A stretch of 64,000 nt of DNA from Pseudomonadota bacterium (GTDB taxonomy: Bacteria > Pseudomonadota > Gammaproteobacteria > Xanthomonadales > Xanthomonadaceae), in contig JAKACT010000002.1 of NCBI GenBank assembly GCA_021821195.1, positions 496,001 through 560,000 of the forward strand, written 5' to 3'. Shown piece by piece: positions 54,631 through 63,611 of the stretch. The notes under the pieces are model-generated. The model did no database searches and was not told the origin of the DNA. It saw only the letters and a program-made list of their open reading frames with translations. Made by a program: the position numbers and the translations under genes. Numbering within the stretch: the first letter of the stretch is position 1; each line of letters begins with the position of its first letter.

Positions 54631-55287
54631 TCAGCGCGTGGGTGCAGGTGGATGCGGCTGGCCGGCGTGCGCCTGCCCGGCCTGCAGGCTCCAGCCGGCG
54701 ACATCGTGGCCCAGTGCGGACAGTGCCTGCGCAAAGGCGTCGGCGACCTCCGCCACCGCCACCCCGGCGGCGGGCTGCGACTGGCGGAAGTTGCGGCTGC
54801 CGGCGACGCTCTGGTCGCGCAGGTGCAGCAGCTTGGCGTTGACCTCGACCGTCGCCGCCGGCACGGCGTTGCCGGCGTATTCGGCGCGGAACGCGCGGAC
54901 CTCCAGCAGCAGCCGGTAATCGGTGCTGACGCCGCTGCCCTGGCGCGCCACCAGCGGCAGCTTGCCGCTGTCCTCCAGCGTGCGCAGCACCGCGTCCTGC
55001 ACCATTTCGGCCGGCGTGCGCGCCCACAGCGCGGCGCGATAGACCTGCAGTTCGCCGGGCACCGGGCTGACCACGATGCGCGGACCGTCGTCCATTTGCG
55101 CTTCGCCGGGGCGGGCGACGGCCAGCGACCAATCGGCGGCCGGCCAGGATGGGTCGACGCGCAGCGCCGGCTCGGGTGCGTAGATCGTCGGCGTTTCGCG
55201 GGGCCCGCCGATCAGGCTGCTGCAGCTGGCCAGCAGCAGGCTGGCGGCGAGCAGGGTGGGGCGGAGGCATCGCTGCAGGCGGGTCAT
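54631..55287 (-). CDS. PqiC-like ABC transport auxiliary lipoprotein
   Basis: This 218-residue lipoprotein (lipobox LLASC, Cys22) of the ABC_trans_aux/PqiC family shows TIYAPEPALRVDPSWP, VYRAALWARTPAEMVQDAVL and DYRLLLEVRAFRAEY. Such proteins sit on the inner leaflet of the outer membrane and partner MCE proteins in lipid transport. It overlaps mlaD by four bases (ATGA) and ends the operon. Confidence 0.88.
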   Translation of the reverse strand: MTRLQRCLRPTLLAASLLLASCSSLIGGPRETPTIYAPEPALRVDPSWPAADWSLAVARPGEAQMDDGPRIVVSPVPGELQVYRAALWARTPAEMVQDAVLRTLEDSGKLPLVARQGSGVSTDYRLLLEVRAFRAEYAGNAVPAATVEVNAKLLHLRDQSVAGSRNFRQSQPAAGVAVAEVADAFAQALSALGHDVAGWSLQAGQAHAGQPHPPAPTR

Positions 55288-56210
55288 TTGGGGTCGAACT
55301 CCTTGGGGGCGTCGCGGCCGAGGATGTAGCGGGCGGGGTTGCCCTCCAGCCGCCCGCCCAGTGCGCGCAGTTCGCGCATCAGTGCGCGCAGTTCCACCAG
55401 GGTGGGGCCCAGCTGGGCGAGGCCGTCGGTGGTGAAGCTCTGCAGCGCCGGCCGGTTTTCCGCGATCATGGCATTGGCGTTGCCGGCGGTCGCATCCAGC
55501 TTCGTCACTACTGCATCCAGCTTGTCCAGCAACGCCGGCAGGCGTTGCACGAGGTTCTGGTCGACCCCCTGGATCGCGCCATCGGCATGCGCCAGCGTGG
55601 TCTTCATCGCCGCAGTGGCATCGCGTGCGTTGACGATCAGCTGGCCGATCTCCTCGCGGCGGCCGGCGATGCTGCCACTGGCCTGTTCGAGATGTTCCAG
55701 CGTGGCGGAGATGCGGCGGATGTTGTCCTCGCTCAGCACCTGGTCCAGCCGTGCCACCAATCGGTTGGCGGTGTCGGCGATGTTCTGCAGCGCCGACGGC
55801 TCGGTGCGGATCACCGGCAGTTGGCCCTCGGCCGAGGGTTGCAGCGCAGGCGCGTCCGGGCTGCCGCCGGTGAGCTGGATGAACGGCACGCCGGTGATGC
55901 CCTGCTGCGAGAGCTTGGCGCGGGTGTCGGTCTTGACCGGCGTGTTGGCCTTCAGCTTCAGCCGCGCGATGACCCGGCGCGCATCGTTGTCGTCCAGGCC
56001 CAGGCTTTCCACCGTACCCACCGCCAGTCCGTTGTACTGCACGCTGCCGCCCTCGGTCAGGCCGGTCACCGGCTCGGTGAACACCACCATGTATTCGCGC
56101 CAGTTGCGCGCGGCGGAGAAGTTGCTGGCCCACAGCGCGAACAGCAGCAGCAGCACCGTGGTGACCAAGGTAAAGGTGCCGATCAGCACATAGTTGGCGC
56201 GCGTCTCCAT
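55284..56210 (-). CDS. mlaD: MCE-domain lipid transport protein (MlaD type)
   Basis: This 308-residue protein has one N-terminal membrane anchor (YVLIGTFTLVTTVLLLLFALW), one MCE domain (about 38-115, VTGLTEGGSVQYNGLAVG, QQGITGVPFIQLTGG) and a long helical C-terminus (160-290). It is longer than E. coli MlaD (183), resembling MCE proteins that form needle- or tunnel-like bridges. GGAG precedes the start. Confidence 0.9.
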   Translation of the reverse strand: METRANYVLIGTFTLVTTVLLLLFALWASNFSAARNWREYMVVFTEPVTGLTEGGSVQYNGLAVGTVESLGLDDNDARRVIARLKLKANTPVKTDTRAKLSQQGITGVPFIQLTGGSPDAPALQPSAEGQLPVIRTEPSALQNIADTANRLVARLDQVLSEDNIRRISATLEHLEQASGSIAGRREEIGQLIVNARDATAAMKTTLAHADGAIQGVDQNLVQRLPALLDKLDAVVTKLDATAGNANAMIAENRPALQSFTTDGLAQLGPTLVELRALMRELRALGGRLEGNPARYILGRDAPKEFDPK

Positions 56211-56223
56211 CAGGTGTGCTCCA

Positions 56224-57045
56224 TCAGTCGTTTGCTTCCGCCGTTGCACGCGCGGCGCGTGCGCGCGGCCCGTTGAAATAGGCCTGTACCCACGGATGGT
56301 CGAGCCGCTCCAGCTCGGCCACCGGCGCGGTCGCCAGCACCTTGCGGTCGGCCAGCACCGCCACCCGGTCGCAGATAGCGTATAGCGTGTCCAGGTCGTG
56401 GGTGATGAGGAACACGGTCAGGCCCAGCGCGCGGCGCAGGGTCAGGATCAGGTCGTCGAACGCCGCCGCGCCGATCGGGTCGAGGCCGGCGGTGGGTTCG
56501 TCGAGGAACAGCAGCGGCGGGTCCAGCGCCAGCGCACGCGCCAGCGCGGCGCGCTTGCGCATGCCGCCGGACAGCTGCGAGGGCAGCTTGTCGATGGCGT
56601 CGGCCGGCAGCCCGGCCAGCTTGATCTTCAGCAGCGCCAGCTCGTAGCGCAGCGACTCGGGCAGCTCCGGGTAGTATTCCTTCAGCGGCACCTGCACGTT
56701 TTCGCCGACGGTCAGCGACGAGAACAGCGCGCCGTCCTGGAACAGCACGCCGCTGCTGCGCTCGATATGCCGGCGCACCACCGGGTCGCTGGAGGTCGCG
56801 TCCATGCCCAGTACTTCGATGCGGCCGGCATCGGCCCTGCGCAGCCCCAGCACCGAGCGCATCAGCACCGACTTGCCGGAGCCCGACCCGCCGACCACGC
56901 CGAGGATCTCGCCGCGCCGTACGTCCAGGTCGACGCCGTCGTGGACCACCTGCGTGCCGAAGTGGTTCACCACGCCGCGCACGCGCACCACCAGCGCCTC
57001 GGCGGCTGCGTCATCGCCTGCATGGCGTGCGGTCGAATCGACCAT
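56224..57045 (-). CDS. mlaF: ABC transporter ATPase (MlaF type)
   Basis: This 273-residue ATPase has Walker A GGSGSGKSVLMRSVLG, Q-loop VLFQDGALFSSLT, signature LSGGMRKRAALARAL, Walker B LLFLDEPTAGLD and H-loop LITHDLD. It powers phospholipid movement through MlaE. It starts two bases after the mlaE stop. The C-terminus DHPWVQAYFNGPRA is typical for MlaF. Confidence 0.93.
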   Translation of the reverse strand: MVDSTARHAGDDAAAEALVVRVRGVVNHFGTQVVHDGVDLDVRRGEILGVVGGSGSGKSVLMRSVLGLRRADAGRIEVLGMDATSSDPVVRRHIERSSGVLFQDGALFSSLTVGENVQVPLKEYYPELPESLRYELALLKIKLAGLPADAIDKLPSQLSGGMRKRAALARALALDPPLLFLDEPTAGLDPIGAAAFDDLILTLRRALGLTVFLITHDLDTLYAICDRVAVLADRKVLATAPVAELERLDHPWVQAYFNGPRARAARATAEAND

Positions 57046-57047
57046 GC

Positions 57048-58172
57048 TCAGTAATCCATCTGCATGAACCACAGCGCGGCGAACGCGTCGATCACGATCA
57101 CCATCGAGATCGCCTGCACCACGCTGGAGGTGGTGCGCTCGCCCAGCGACTGCGCGGTGCCCTTGACCTGCATGCCCTCCAGGCAGCCGATCAGGCCGAT
57201 CACCAGTGCGAACAATGGCGCCTTGGCCATGCCGACCACGAAGTGCCGGAGCTGCAGGGTTTCGTGGCTGCGCGCAACGTAGGCGGGAATGGGGATGTCG
57301 AGGTTGACGGCGCCCACCGCCATGCCGCCCAGCATGCCGGCCAGCATCGCGATGAAGGTCAGCAGCGGCAGCATCGCCAGCAGCGCCAGCACGCGCGGGA
57401 TCACCAGCAGGTCGACTGGGTCGAGGCCGAGCACGCGGATCGCGTCCACCTCCTCGCGGTTCACCATCATGCCGATCTGCGCGGTGAACGCGCTGGCGGT
57501 GCGGCCGGCCAGCAGGATCGCGGTGAGCAGCACTCCGAATTCGCGCAGGAACGCGGCGTTGACCAGTTCGACCACGAAGATGGTGGCGCCGAAGTCGGCC
57601 AGCACCATCGCGCCGAGGAAGGCGATCACCGCGCCCACCATGAACGACAGCAGCGCCACCAGCGGCACCGCATCGAGGCCGATTTGCTCCATGTGGTGGA
57701 CGGTGGCGGTCAACCGCAGTCGCGCCGGCTCCTTGAACAGGCGCAGTAGCTTGGCCTGCACCTCGCCGAAGAAGCCGACCAGCACGACTATCTCGCGGGT
57801 GTTCTCCACCACCGCGCGGCCCAGCCGCTCCATCGCCGCCTGCACGCCGAGTTCCCGCTTGCGCGCGGGACGGTCGTCGTGGACGTCCTCGATCGCATCC
57901 ACCAGCGGCTGTTGGTCAGCGCGGAAGCGCAGCGTCGAATAGTCCAGCCCGCGGCGGTCGGCGAAGCGCAGCAGCTGCAGCACGCCGAGCGTGTCCAGCC
58001 GCTCGCAGCCGCGCGCGTCCACCCCGTCCACCTGTCCAGGTGCAGCCGCGAGCGCGGTCGCGATCGCGCCGGCATGGCGCAGCGTCCAGCGGCCGCGCAG
58101 GCGCAGGATGCCCGGATCGAGATCCGGCTCGATGCCGGCGGCAGGCGTTGCGCTGTCGTTGACCGGGTCCAT
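57048..58172 (-). CDS. mlaE: STAS-MlaE fusion permease
   Basis: In this 374-residue protein, residues about 22-100 form a STAS domain (PGILRLRGRWTLRHAGAIAT, CERLDTLGVLQLLRFADRR), equivalent to MlaB, joined to a MlaE permease (150-374; MVGAVIAFLGAMVL, GRTASAFTAQIGMMVNREEVDA, GERTTSSVVQAISMVIV). The fusion explains the absence of a separate mlaB. It is the first gene of mlaEFD plus the PqiC-like gene; no mlaC or mlaA is adjacent. Confidence 0.92.
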   Translation of the reverse strand: MDPVNDSATPAAGIEPDLDPGILRLRGRWTLRHAGAIATALAAAPGQVDGVDARGCERLDTLGVLQLLRFADRRGLDYSTLRFRADQQPLVDAIEDVHDDRPARKRELGVQAAMERLGRAVVENTREIVVLVGFFGEVQAKLLRLFKEPARLRLTATVHHMEQIGLDAVPLVALLSFMVGAVIAFLGAMVLADFGATIFVVELVNAAFLREFGVLLTAILLAGRTASAFTAQIGMMVNREEVDAIRVLGLDPVDLLVIPRVLALLAMLPLLTFIAMLAGMLGGMAVGAVNLDIPIPAYVARSHETLQLRHFVVGMAKAPLFALVIGLIGCLEGMQVKGTAQSLGERTTSSVVQAISMVIVIDAFAALWFMQMDY

Positions 58173-58258
58173 GCCGGGCAAGCTTACGCAATGCCGCGTC
58201 GACATGTGAATGCAGCGGCGGCCATGCGATGCTTAGGCGCCTCCTCCGCCCGCCCGCC

Positions 58259-59491
58259 ATGACCGAAGCGACCTACACCGAACGCATTGCCTTCGTGGTG
58301 GACCTGGCCCGGCACCTGCATGCCTACGGCACCACCTCGCAGCGGATGGAGGCGGCGATCGAATCGGTGGCGCGCAAGCTGGCGCTGGAATGCCAGCCGT
58401 GGTGCAACCCGACCGGGATCATCCTGTCCTTCAGCGACCCGACGCGGCCGGCCGGCGAGTCGGACACCACCCGCATCATCCGGCCGGGGTTGGGCGATAC
58501 CAACCTGCGCAAGCTGTGCGAGGCCGACCGCATCGCCGAAGACGTGATCAACGGACGGGTGGGGATTGGCGCCGGACGCGCTGCGCTGCGCGAGCTGGAT
58601 CGTCCCGGTGGCTGGCGCGGCCAAGTGATGGTGGCGCTGGGCTTCGCGCTGGCCTCGGCGGCGGTGGCCGGGCTGCTGCGGCTGCCGTGGTTGGATATCG
58701 CCACGGCTGGCGTGATCGGGCTGCTGATCGGCGGCCTGGCGCTGGCGGCGCAGTCGCGGCCGCGCCTGCACGAGAGTTTCGAGGCGCTGGCTGGCCTGTT
58801 GGCGGGGACGGTGGCGATCCTGGTCAGCAGTTTCGTTGGGCCGCTCAATCTCAATACCGTCATCATCGCGGCGGTCATCGTGCTGCTGCCCGGCATGATG
58901 CTGGCGCTGTCCACCAACGAATTGACCAGTCGGCACCTGGTGTCGGGCACCGCGCGCTTCGCCGGCGCGCTGATGATCATCGTCAGCTTGACCATTGGCA
59001 TTGCGATCGCGTTTGGGCTGGCCGGGGTGGCCGGGATCGAACCGCAGGTGCGGGCGTCGCGCCCGCAGCCCGAGTGGGTGGCCTGGTCCGCGGTGGCGCT
59101 GGCCGCGTATGCGTTCGCGGTGCTGTTCCAGGCCGGGCGCCGCGATTATCCGCTGGTGATGGGGTCGGTGATCGCGGGCTATCTGATCTCGCGCTTTTCC
59201 GGCGAGTGGCTGGGGCCGATTGCCGGGGTATTCCTGGCCGCGCTGGCGGCGACCGCGGCGGGCAATGCCTATGCGCGCTGGTTCAACCGGCCTGGTGCGT
59301 TGGTGCGCCTGCCCGGCATCATCATCCTCGTGCCCGGCAGCATTTCCTTGCGTGGGGTGATCTCGCTGGTGCAGTCGCAGGATATCGGCGCGGGCGAGGC
59401 CGCGGCGATGGCCGCACTCAATACCCTGATGGCGCTGCTGGCGGGGCTGGTATTCGGTAACCTGCTGATGCCCACGCGGCGCAGCCTGTAA
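58259..59491 (+). CDS. threonine/serine exporter family protein
   Basis: This 410-residue ThrE/ThrP-type exporter has a soluble N-terminal domain (HLHAYGTTSQRMEAAIESVA, PTGIILSFSD, RIIRPGLGDTNLRKL), followed by about ten membrane helices forming the DUF1212 and DUF3815-like halves fused in one chain. It is expected to export threonine or serine. ATG 58259 aligns with homologues. It is divergent from mlaE. Confidence 0.88.
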   Translation: MTEATYTERIAFVVDLARHLHAYGTTSQRMEAAIESVARKLALECQPWCNPTGIILSFSDPTRPAGESDTTRIIRPGLGDTNLRKLCEADRIAEDVINGRVGIGAGRAALRELDRPGGWRGQVMVALGFALASAAVAGLLRLPWLDIATAGVIGLLIGGLALAAQSRPRLHESFEALAGLLAGTVAILVSSFVGPLNLNTVIIAAVIVLLPGMMLALSTNELTSRHLVSGTARFAGALMIIVSLTIGIAIAFGLAGVAGIEPQVRASRPQPEWVAWSAVALAAYAFAVLFQAGRRDYPLVMGSVIAGYLISRFSGEWLGPIAGVFLAALAATAAGNAYARWFNRPGALVRLPGIIILVPGSISLRGVISLVQSQDIGAGEAAAMAALNTLMALLAGLVFGNLLMPTRRSL

Positions 59492-59514
59492 ACGCCGCAT
59501 TGATCCTGCGTAAT

Positions 59515-59543
59515 GCAAAAAAACGCCGGCTTGAAGCCGGCGT
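59515..59543 (-). terminator. rho-independent terminator of the H-NS gene
   Basis: Read on the minus strand, ACGCCGGCTT/AAGCCGGCGT forms a 10-bp stem directly followed by seven T residues. It also faces the end of the exporter gene on the plus strand. Confidence 0.85.
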
Positions 59544-59567
59544 CTTCGTTCCTGTCGTGCTGCGCGC

Positions 59568-59939
59568 TTACTTGATCAACAGGTCTTCCAGCTTGCGGCC
59601 ATTGGCGATTTCCGCCGCCACCCAGCGCGGCTGGCGGCCGCGGCCGGTCCACGTGTCTTTCTCATTGGCCGGGTTGCGGTACTTCGGCGGCACCTTGCCG
59701 GTGCTGCGGCCCTTGGTGGCCTTGCGCGCCTTCTTGGTGGCCGGCGCCGCGACGGTGCTGCCACCCGCCTTGCCGTACAGCTCCTCGAACGTCCAGCCGG
59801 AGGCTTTCAGCACCTTGGCGACCGCCGCCTTGGTCTGCGCGGCCGGCTTGCGCTTGGCCAACACCTTGCGGCGGCTGTTGGCGCGCTTGATCAGCGCGGC
59901 CAGTTCCTGCGGGTTCAGGGTTTCGATATTGAGGCTCAT
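59568..59939 (-). CDS. H-NS-family nucleoid protein (Xanthomonas type)
   Basis: This 123-residue protein has an N-terminal coiled-coil oligomerisation helix, a Lys/Ala-rich linker (AAPATKKARKATKGRSTG) and the C-terminal DNA-binding motif PKYRNPANEKDTWTGRGRQP, close to Bv3F/XrvA-type H-NS proteins, which silence AT-rich foreign DNA. The central linker is longer and more H1-like than in E. coli H-NS. AAGAAGAG lies just before the ATG. Confidence 0.92.
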   Translation of the reverse strand: MSLNIETLNPQELAALIKRANSRRKVLAKRKPAAQTKAAVAKVLKASGWTFEELYGKAGGSTVAAPATKKARKATKGRSTGKVPPKYRNPANEKDTWTGRGRQPRWVAAEIANGRKLEDLLIK

Positions 59940-60057
59940 GGGCTCTTCTTTATATTGGGTGAAGGGGTTATCCAGTCCTTGGATGGGCGGATAGTAACCG
60001 TGGATGCATTTTCCGCCAATATCCCCGCGATGGCCGGTTTGGCTGCGGTTGTTTCCC

Positions 60058-61770
60058 TCAGCCGTTTGCGATCCGCGCCAGCAGTGCCGCCCGATCCAGG
60101 TTTTCCGCCTCGGCTGCGCTGCGCGCGCGATATTCGAAGGTGCCGGCCTCCAGGCCGCGGCCGGACACCACTACCCGGTGCGGGATGCCGATGAGTTCGA
60201 TATCCGCGAACATCGCGCCCGGGCGCAGGCCGCGGTCGTCCAGCACGGTATCGATGCCGGCGGCATTCAATTCCGCATGCAGGGTTTCCGCCGCTTCGGC
60301 CACCGCCGGATCGTTCTTCGGATTGATCACGCAGACCGCCACCTGCCACGGCGCCATCGCCTGCGGCCAGCGGATGCCGGCGTCGTCGTGGTTCTGTTCG
60401 ATCGCCGCGGCGACGATGCGCGACACGCCGATGCCGTAGCAGCCCATCGCCGGGTTCACCGCCTTGCCGCTGGCATCCAGCACGGTGCATTTCATCGCTT
60501 CGGAATACTTGCGGCCGAGCGCGAACACATGCCCGACCTCGATGCCGCGGGCCATCCGCAGGGCGCCGCTGCCGTCCGGCGAGGGGTCACCCTCGACCAC
60601 GTTGCGGATATCCGCGGTTTCCGGTTCCGGCAGGTCGCGGCCCCAGTTGACGCCGGCGATATGGAAACCGGGTTTGTTGGCGCCGACCACGAAATCGGCC
60701 AGCGCAGACACGCTGCGGTCGGCGACCACGCGCACCGGCTTTTTCGCATGCAGCGGGCCAAGGAAACCGGGTTCGCTGCCGAGGTATTCGAGGATTTCCG
60801 CTTCGGTGGCCAGCCGGTAATCCGCCAGCCCCGGTAGTTTCGCCAGCTTGATTTCATTCACCGAATGGTCGCCGCGCACCAGCGCCAGCACGAACTGCCC
60901 GCCGCCGTCGCCATCGCCGGCCATGATCGCCACCGATTTCACCGTGCGCGCCAGCGCGATGCCCATCAGCGCGGCCACTTCTTCGCAGGTTTTCTGGGTG
61001 GGGGTCTCGATGTCACGCAGCGTTTCCGCCGCAGCCGGGCGCGCGCCGGGCGAGACCGCCTCGGCCAACTCCACGTTCGCCGCGTAATCGGAGGTTTCCG
61101 AGAACGCCAGCGCGTCCTCGCCGGAATCGGCCAGCACGTGGAATTCGTGCGAGGCGCTGCCGCCGATCGCGCCGGTATCCGCCGCCACCGCGCGGAACTT
61201 CAGCCCCAAGCGGGTGAAGATGCGCGTGTAGGTGTCGTACATGGTGCGGTACTGGGCGTGCAGCGATTCATCGTCGGCGTGGAAGGAATAGGCGTCCTTC
61301 ATGATGAATTCGCGCGCGCGCATCACCCCGAAACGCGGGCGGATCTCGTCGCGGAACTTGCTGGTGATCTGGTAAAAATTCACCGGCAGCTGCTTGTAGC
61401 TGGCGATTTCCTGGCGGAAGAAATCGGTCACCGCCTCTTCGGCGGTGGGGGTGAAGCAGTATTCCTGCTCCTTGCGGTCGCGGATCTTCAGCAGCTGCGG
61501 GCCGAATTTCGCCCAGCGCCCGGTTTCTTCCCACAGCTCCTTCGGCTGGATCGACGGCATCGCCATTTCGATCGCGCCGGCGCGGTTCATCTCCTCGCGC
61601 ACCACCGCCTCCACCTTGCGCAGCACCCGCAGCCCCAGCGGCGACCAGGTGTACAGGCCGGCGGCGAGCTTGCGGATCATGCCGGCCTTGAGCATCAGCT
61701 TGTGGCTGACGATCTCGGCGTCGGCGGGGGTTTCCTTTTCGGTGCGGAGGTGGAATTGCGACAGGCGCAT
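60058..61770 (-). CDS. proS: prolyl-tRNA synthetase
   Basis: This 570-residue class II synthetase of the bacterial type has motif 2 [20 protein letters not shown], an editing (INS) domain between motifs 2 and 3 (about 220-400), motif 3 [17 protein letters not shown], and the anticodon-binding domain. ATG 61770 gives the standard N-terminus [19 protein letters not shown]. It is not in an obvious operon. Confidence 0.96.
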   Translation of the reverse strand: MRLSQFHLRTEKETPADAEIVSHKLMLKAGMIRKLAAGLYTWSPLGLRVLRKVEAVVREEMNRAGAIEMAMPSIQPKELWEETGRWAKFGPQLLKIRDRKEQEYCFTPTAEEAVTDFFRQEIASYKQLPVNFYQITSKFRDEIRPRFGVMRAREFIMKDAYSFHADDESLHAQYRTMYDTYTRIFTRLGLKFRAVAADTGAIGGSASHEFHVLADSGEDALAFSETSDYAANVELAEAVSPGARPAAAETLRDIETPTQKTCEEVAALMGIALARTVKSVAIMAGDGDGGGQFVLALVRGDHSVNEIKLAKLPGLADYRLATEAEILEYLGSEPGFLGPLHAKKPVRVVADRSVSALADFVVGANKPGFHIAGVNWGRDLPEPETADIRNVVEGDPSPDGSGALRMARGIEVGHVFALGRKYSEAMKCTVLDASGKAVNPAMGCYGIGVSRIVAAAIEQNHDDAGIRWPQAMAPWQVAVCVINPKNDPAVAEAAETLHAELNAAGIDTVLDDRGLRPGAMFADIELIGIPHRVVVSGRGLEAGTFEYRARSAAEAENLDRAALLARIANG

Positions 61771-61836
61771 GGCGTTCGGGCGTGGGGAAAACCCGCATTC
61801 TGCCATGCGCCGCCGGCGCGCCCCGCGGCGCGGCGG

Positions 61837-62103
61837 TTATTTCGCGCCGTCCACCGCCATGCCGTCTTGCGGGGTGCGGCTGATCCGCTCGTAGCGGTGG
61901 TCCTTCGGCGGTTCGTCGGTGACGTGCAGGTTGCCGGCGTCGTCGCGCCAGCGGTACAGCGCGTTGGCGCGTTCGGTCTGGATGGCCGCGACCTCGGCGG
62001 CGGCCTGGCGTTCGCGCTCGCGGCGGGGCATCTCGGTGGTGAACCACCACCACGCCGCGGCCGCCAGCGCGACCGCGGCCAACAGCATGCCCAGCTGCCT
62101 CAC
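61837..62103 (-). CDS. small membrane protein with DUF4124-like segment
   Basis: This 88-residue protein has one N-terminal membrane segment (LGMLLAAVALAAAAWWWF), an alanine/Arg-rich helix and a C-terminal DUF4124-like piece (ALYRWRDDAGNLHVTDEPPK). The GTG start overlaps the stop of the upstream DUF4124 gene (GTGA), so the two paralogous domains are made together. Function unknown. Confidence 0.75.
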   Translation of the reverse strand: MRQLGMLLAAVALAAAAWWWFTTEMPRRERERQAAAEVAAIQTERANALYRWRDDAGNLHVTDEPPKDHRYERISRTPQDGMAVDGAK

Positions 62104-62483
62104 GGCTTGGCCTGCATGCAGAACGCCTTGACCGCGGCCTGGTTCAGTTCCAGCTGGGCCTTGTGCTCGTCCGCGGTCATGTTGCGGTCCGGCTTGCCGT
62201 CGCCGTTGGTGTCGATGCCGATCGGGCCGCCGGCCTGCAAGCGGGCGACGTTGCCGCGGGCCTTGGTGCACTGCTCGCTTTCCGGCTGCTTGGCGGCGCC
62301 CTCCACCGGCTTGCCGTCCTTGACCTCGATGTCGCGGGTCTGGTGGCTCTGCTTGGGGGCCACGTCGGTGTAGTGGGTCACGCCATTGGCGTCCTTCCAC
62401 TGGTAGACGCGCTGCTGCGCCAGTGCCGGGGCCGCGACCATGGTCAGCGCCAGCGCGATGGCGAGGGGGCGGATGGGGTTCAT
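62100..62483 (-). CDS. periplasmic DUF4124 protein
   Basis: This 127-residue exported protein has a signal peptide ending at APALAQ (about residue 22), the DUF4124 motif RVYQWKDANGVTHYTDVAP and a C-terminal helix with two Cys. A stretch DTNGDGKPDRN resembles a calcium-binding loop but is isolated. GGAG is seven bases before the ATG. The domain is frequent in Xanthomonads with no assigned function. Confidence 0.82.
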   Translation of the reverse strand: MNPIRPLAIALALTMVAAPALAQQRVYQWKDANGVTHYTDVAPKQSHQTRDIEVKDGKPVEGAAKQPESEQCTKARGNVARLQAGGPIGIDTNGDGKPDRNMTADEHKAQLELNQAAVKAFCMQAKP

Positions 62484-62556
62484 GCGGGCGCTCCGGGGGA
62501 ATGTACGCCGATTGCAGCACCGCGCCGCCGCCGCCGCAAGCCCGTAAACTGGCGGC

Positions 62557-63330
62557 ATGGACGAATCCGGAACCCCCGCCCCGCGTCCGCGCGGCCGCGG
62601 CATCTACCTGCTGCCCAACCTGTTCACCACCGGCGGGCTGTTCGGCGGCTTCTTCGCCATCATCGCGGCCTCGCAGGGGCGCTTCGAGGCGGCCTGCGTG
62701 GCCATCTTCGTGGCGGCCGTGCTGGACGGCCTGGACGGCCGGGTCGCGCGGTTGACCAACACCCAGAGCGAGTTCGGCGTGCAGTACGACTCATTGGCGG
62801 ACCTGATTAGCTTCGGCATGGCCCCGGCGATGCTGATGTACCACTGGGCGCTGGTGTCGATGAAGCTCGACAGCCTGACCCTCGGCAAGATCGGCTGGCT
62901 GGCGGCGTTCCTGTACGCGGCCTGCGCGGCGCTGCGGCTGGCCCGCTTCAACAGCCAGGTGGGCACCGTGGACAAGCGTTGGTTCGTGGGCCTGGCCAGC
63001 CCGGCGGCGGCGGGGTTGATGGCCAGCTTCGTCTGGGTCTGCCAGGAACTCGGCTGGTCGGGAGAAGAGCTGCGCTATGGCGCGCTGGCGCTGACCGTGG
63101 TGTCGGGCCTGCTAATGGTCAGCCGGATCCGCTACAGCAGTTTCAAGGGCAGCGGCAGCGGGCCGAAGGCCGACCGGGTGCCGTTCTTCGTGCTGGTGGT
63201 GGCGCTGGCCATCCTGATCGCGCTGTGGATCGCGCCGGCGGTGACGCTGCTGGCCGCCAGCACGCTGTACGCATTGTCGGGCCCGCTGATGTGGCTGCGT
63301 CGCCGCCACCCGTTGGGGCAGGACGCCTGA
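62557..63330 (+). CDS. pssA: CDP-diacylglycerol-serine O-phosphatidyltransferase
   Basis: This 257-residue polytopic enzyme carries the CDP-alcohol phosphatidyltransferase motif DGLDGRVARLTNTQSEFG followed by VQYDSLAD, completing the D-x2-DG-x2-AR-x8-G-x3-D-x3-D pattern. NLFTTGGLFGGFFAI before it and FVGLASPAAAGLMASFVW after it are typical of the type II (Bacillus-like) PssA. It makes phosphatidylserine, precursor of phosphatidylethanolamine. Confidence 0.92.
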   Translation: MDESGTPAPRPRGRGIYLLPNLFTTGGLFGGFFAIIAASQGRFEAACVAIFVAAVLDGLDGRVARLTNTQSEFGVQYDSLADLISFGMAPAMLMYHWALVSMKLDSLTLGKIGWLAAFLYAACAALRLARFNSQVGTVDKRWFVGLASPAAAGLMASFVWVCQELGWSGEELRYGALALTVVSGLLMVSRIRYSSFKGSGSGPKADRVPFFVLVVALAILIALWIAPAVTLLAASTLYALSGPLMWLRRRHPLGQDA

Positions 63331-63332
63331 AC

Positions 63333-63611
63333 ATGGGCTGGGACGGGCTCCAGCGCGCGGTGCTGGCCGAGCTTGGCCACGTGCTGTATCGCCTGTCCGA
63401 TGCACCTTCCGCGCCCGTCGCCAGCAGCGGCGAGGTGGCGCCGGATGCTTCGATGCTGGCGCGGCTGGCGCGTGCCGCCGGCATGGCGCCTGAAGCGTTG
63501 CTGGCCCGGCCCGACATCGCCGCGCAGTGTGGCCGCCTGCGCGGCGACGCCGCCGCCAAGCGCGCGCTGTGGCCGCGCCTGCGCGCATTGCGGCGCGATC
63601 CTTCGGCGTGA
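63333..63611 (+). CDS. holD: probable minimal DNA polymerase III psi subunit
   Basis: This 92-residue protein has no strong signature, but position and two short matches suggest HolD. It directly precedes rimI with a GTGA overlap (E. coli has holD-rimI), begins with a helix LQRAVLAELGHVLYRL comparable to the psi N-terminus (LQQLGITQWSLRRP), and ends with DAAAKRALWPRLRALRRD like ANPTARAALWQQI. The middle of psi is largely missing. Psi binds tau/gamma and chi in the clamp loader. If wrong, it is an unknown cytoplasmic protein. Confidence 0.55.
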   Translation: MGWDGLQRAVLAELGHVLYRLSDAPSAPVASSGEVAPDASMLARLARAAGMAPEALLARPDIAAQCGRLRGDAAAKRALWPRLRALRRDPSA

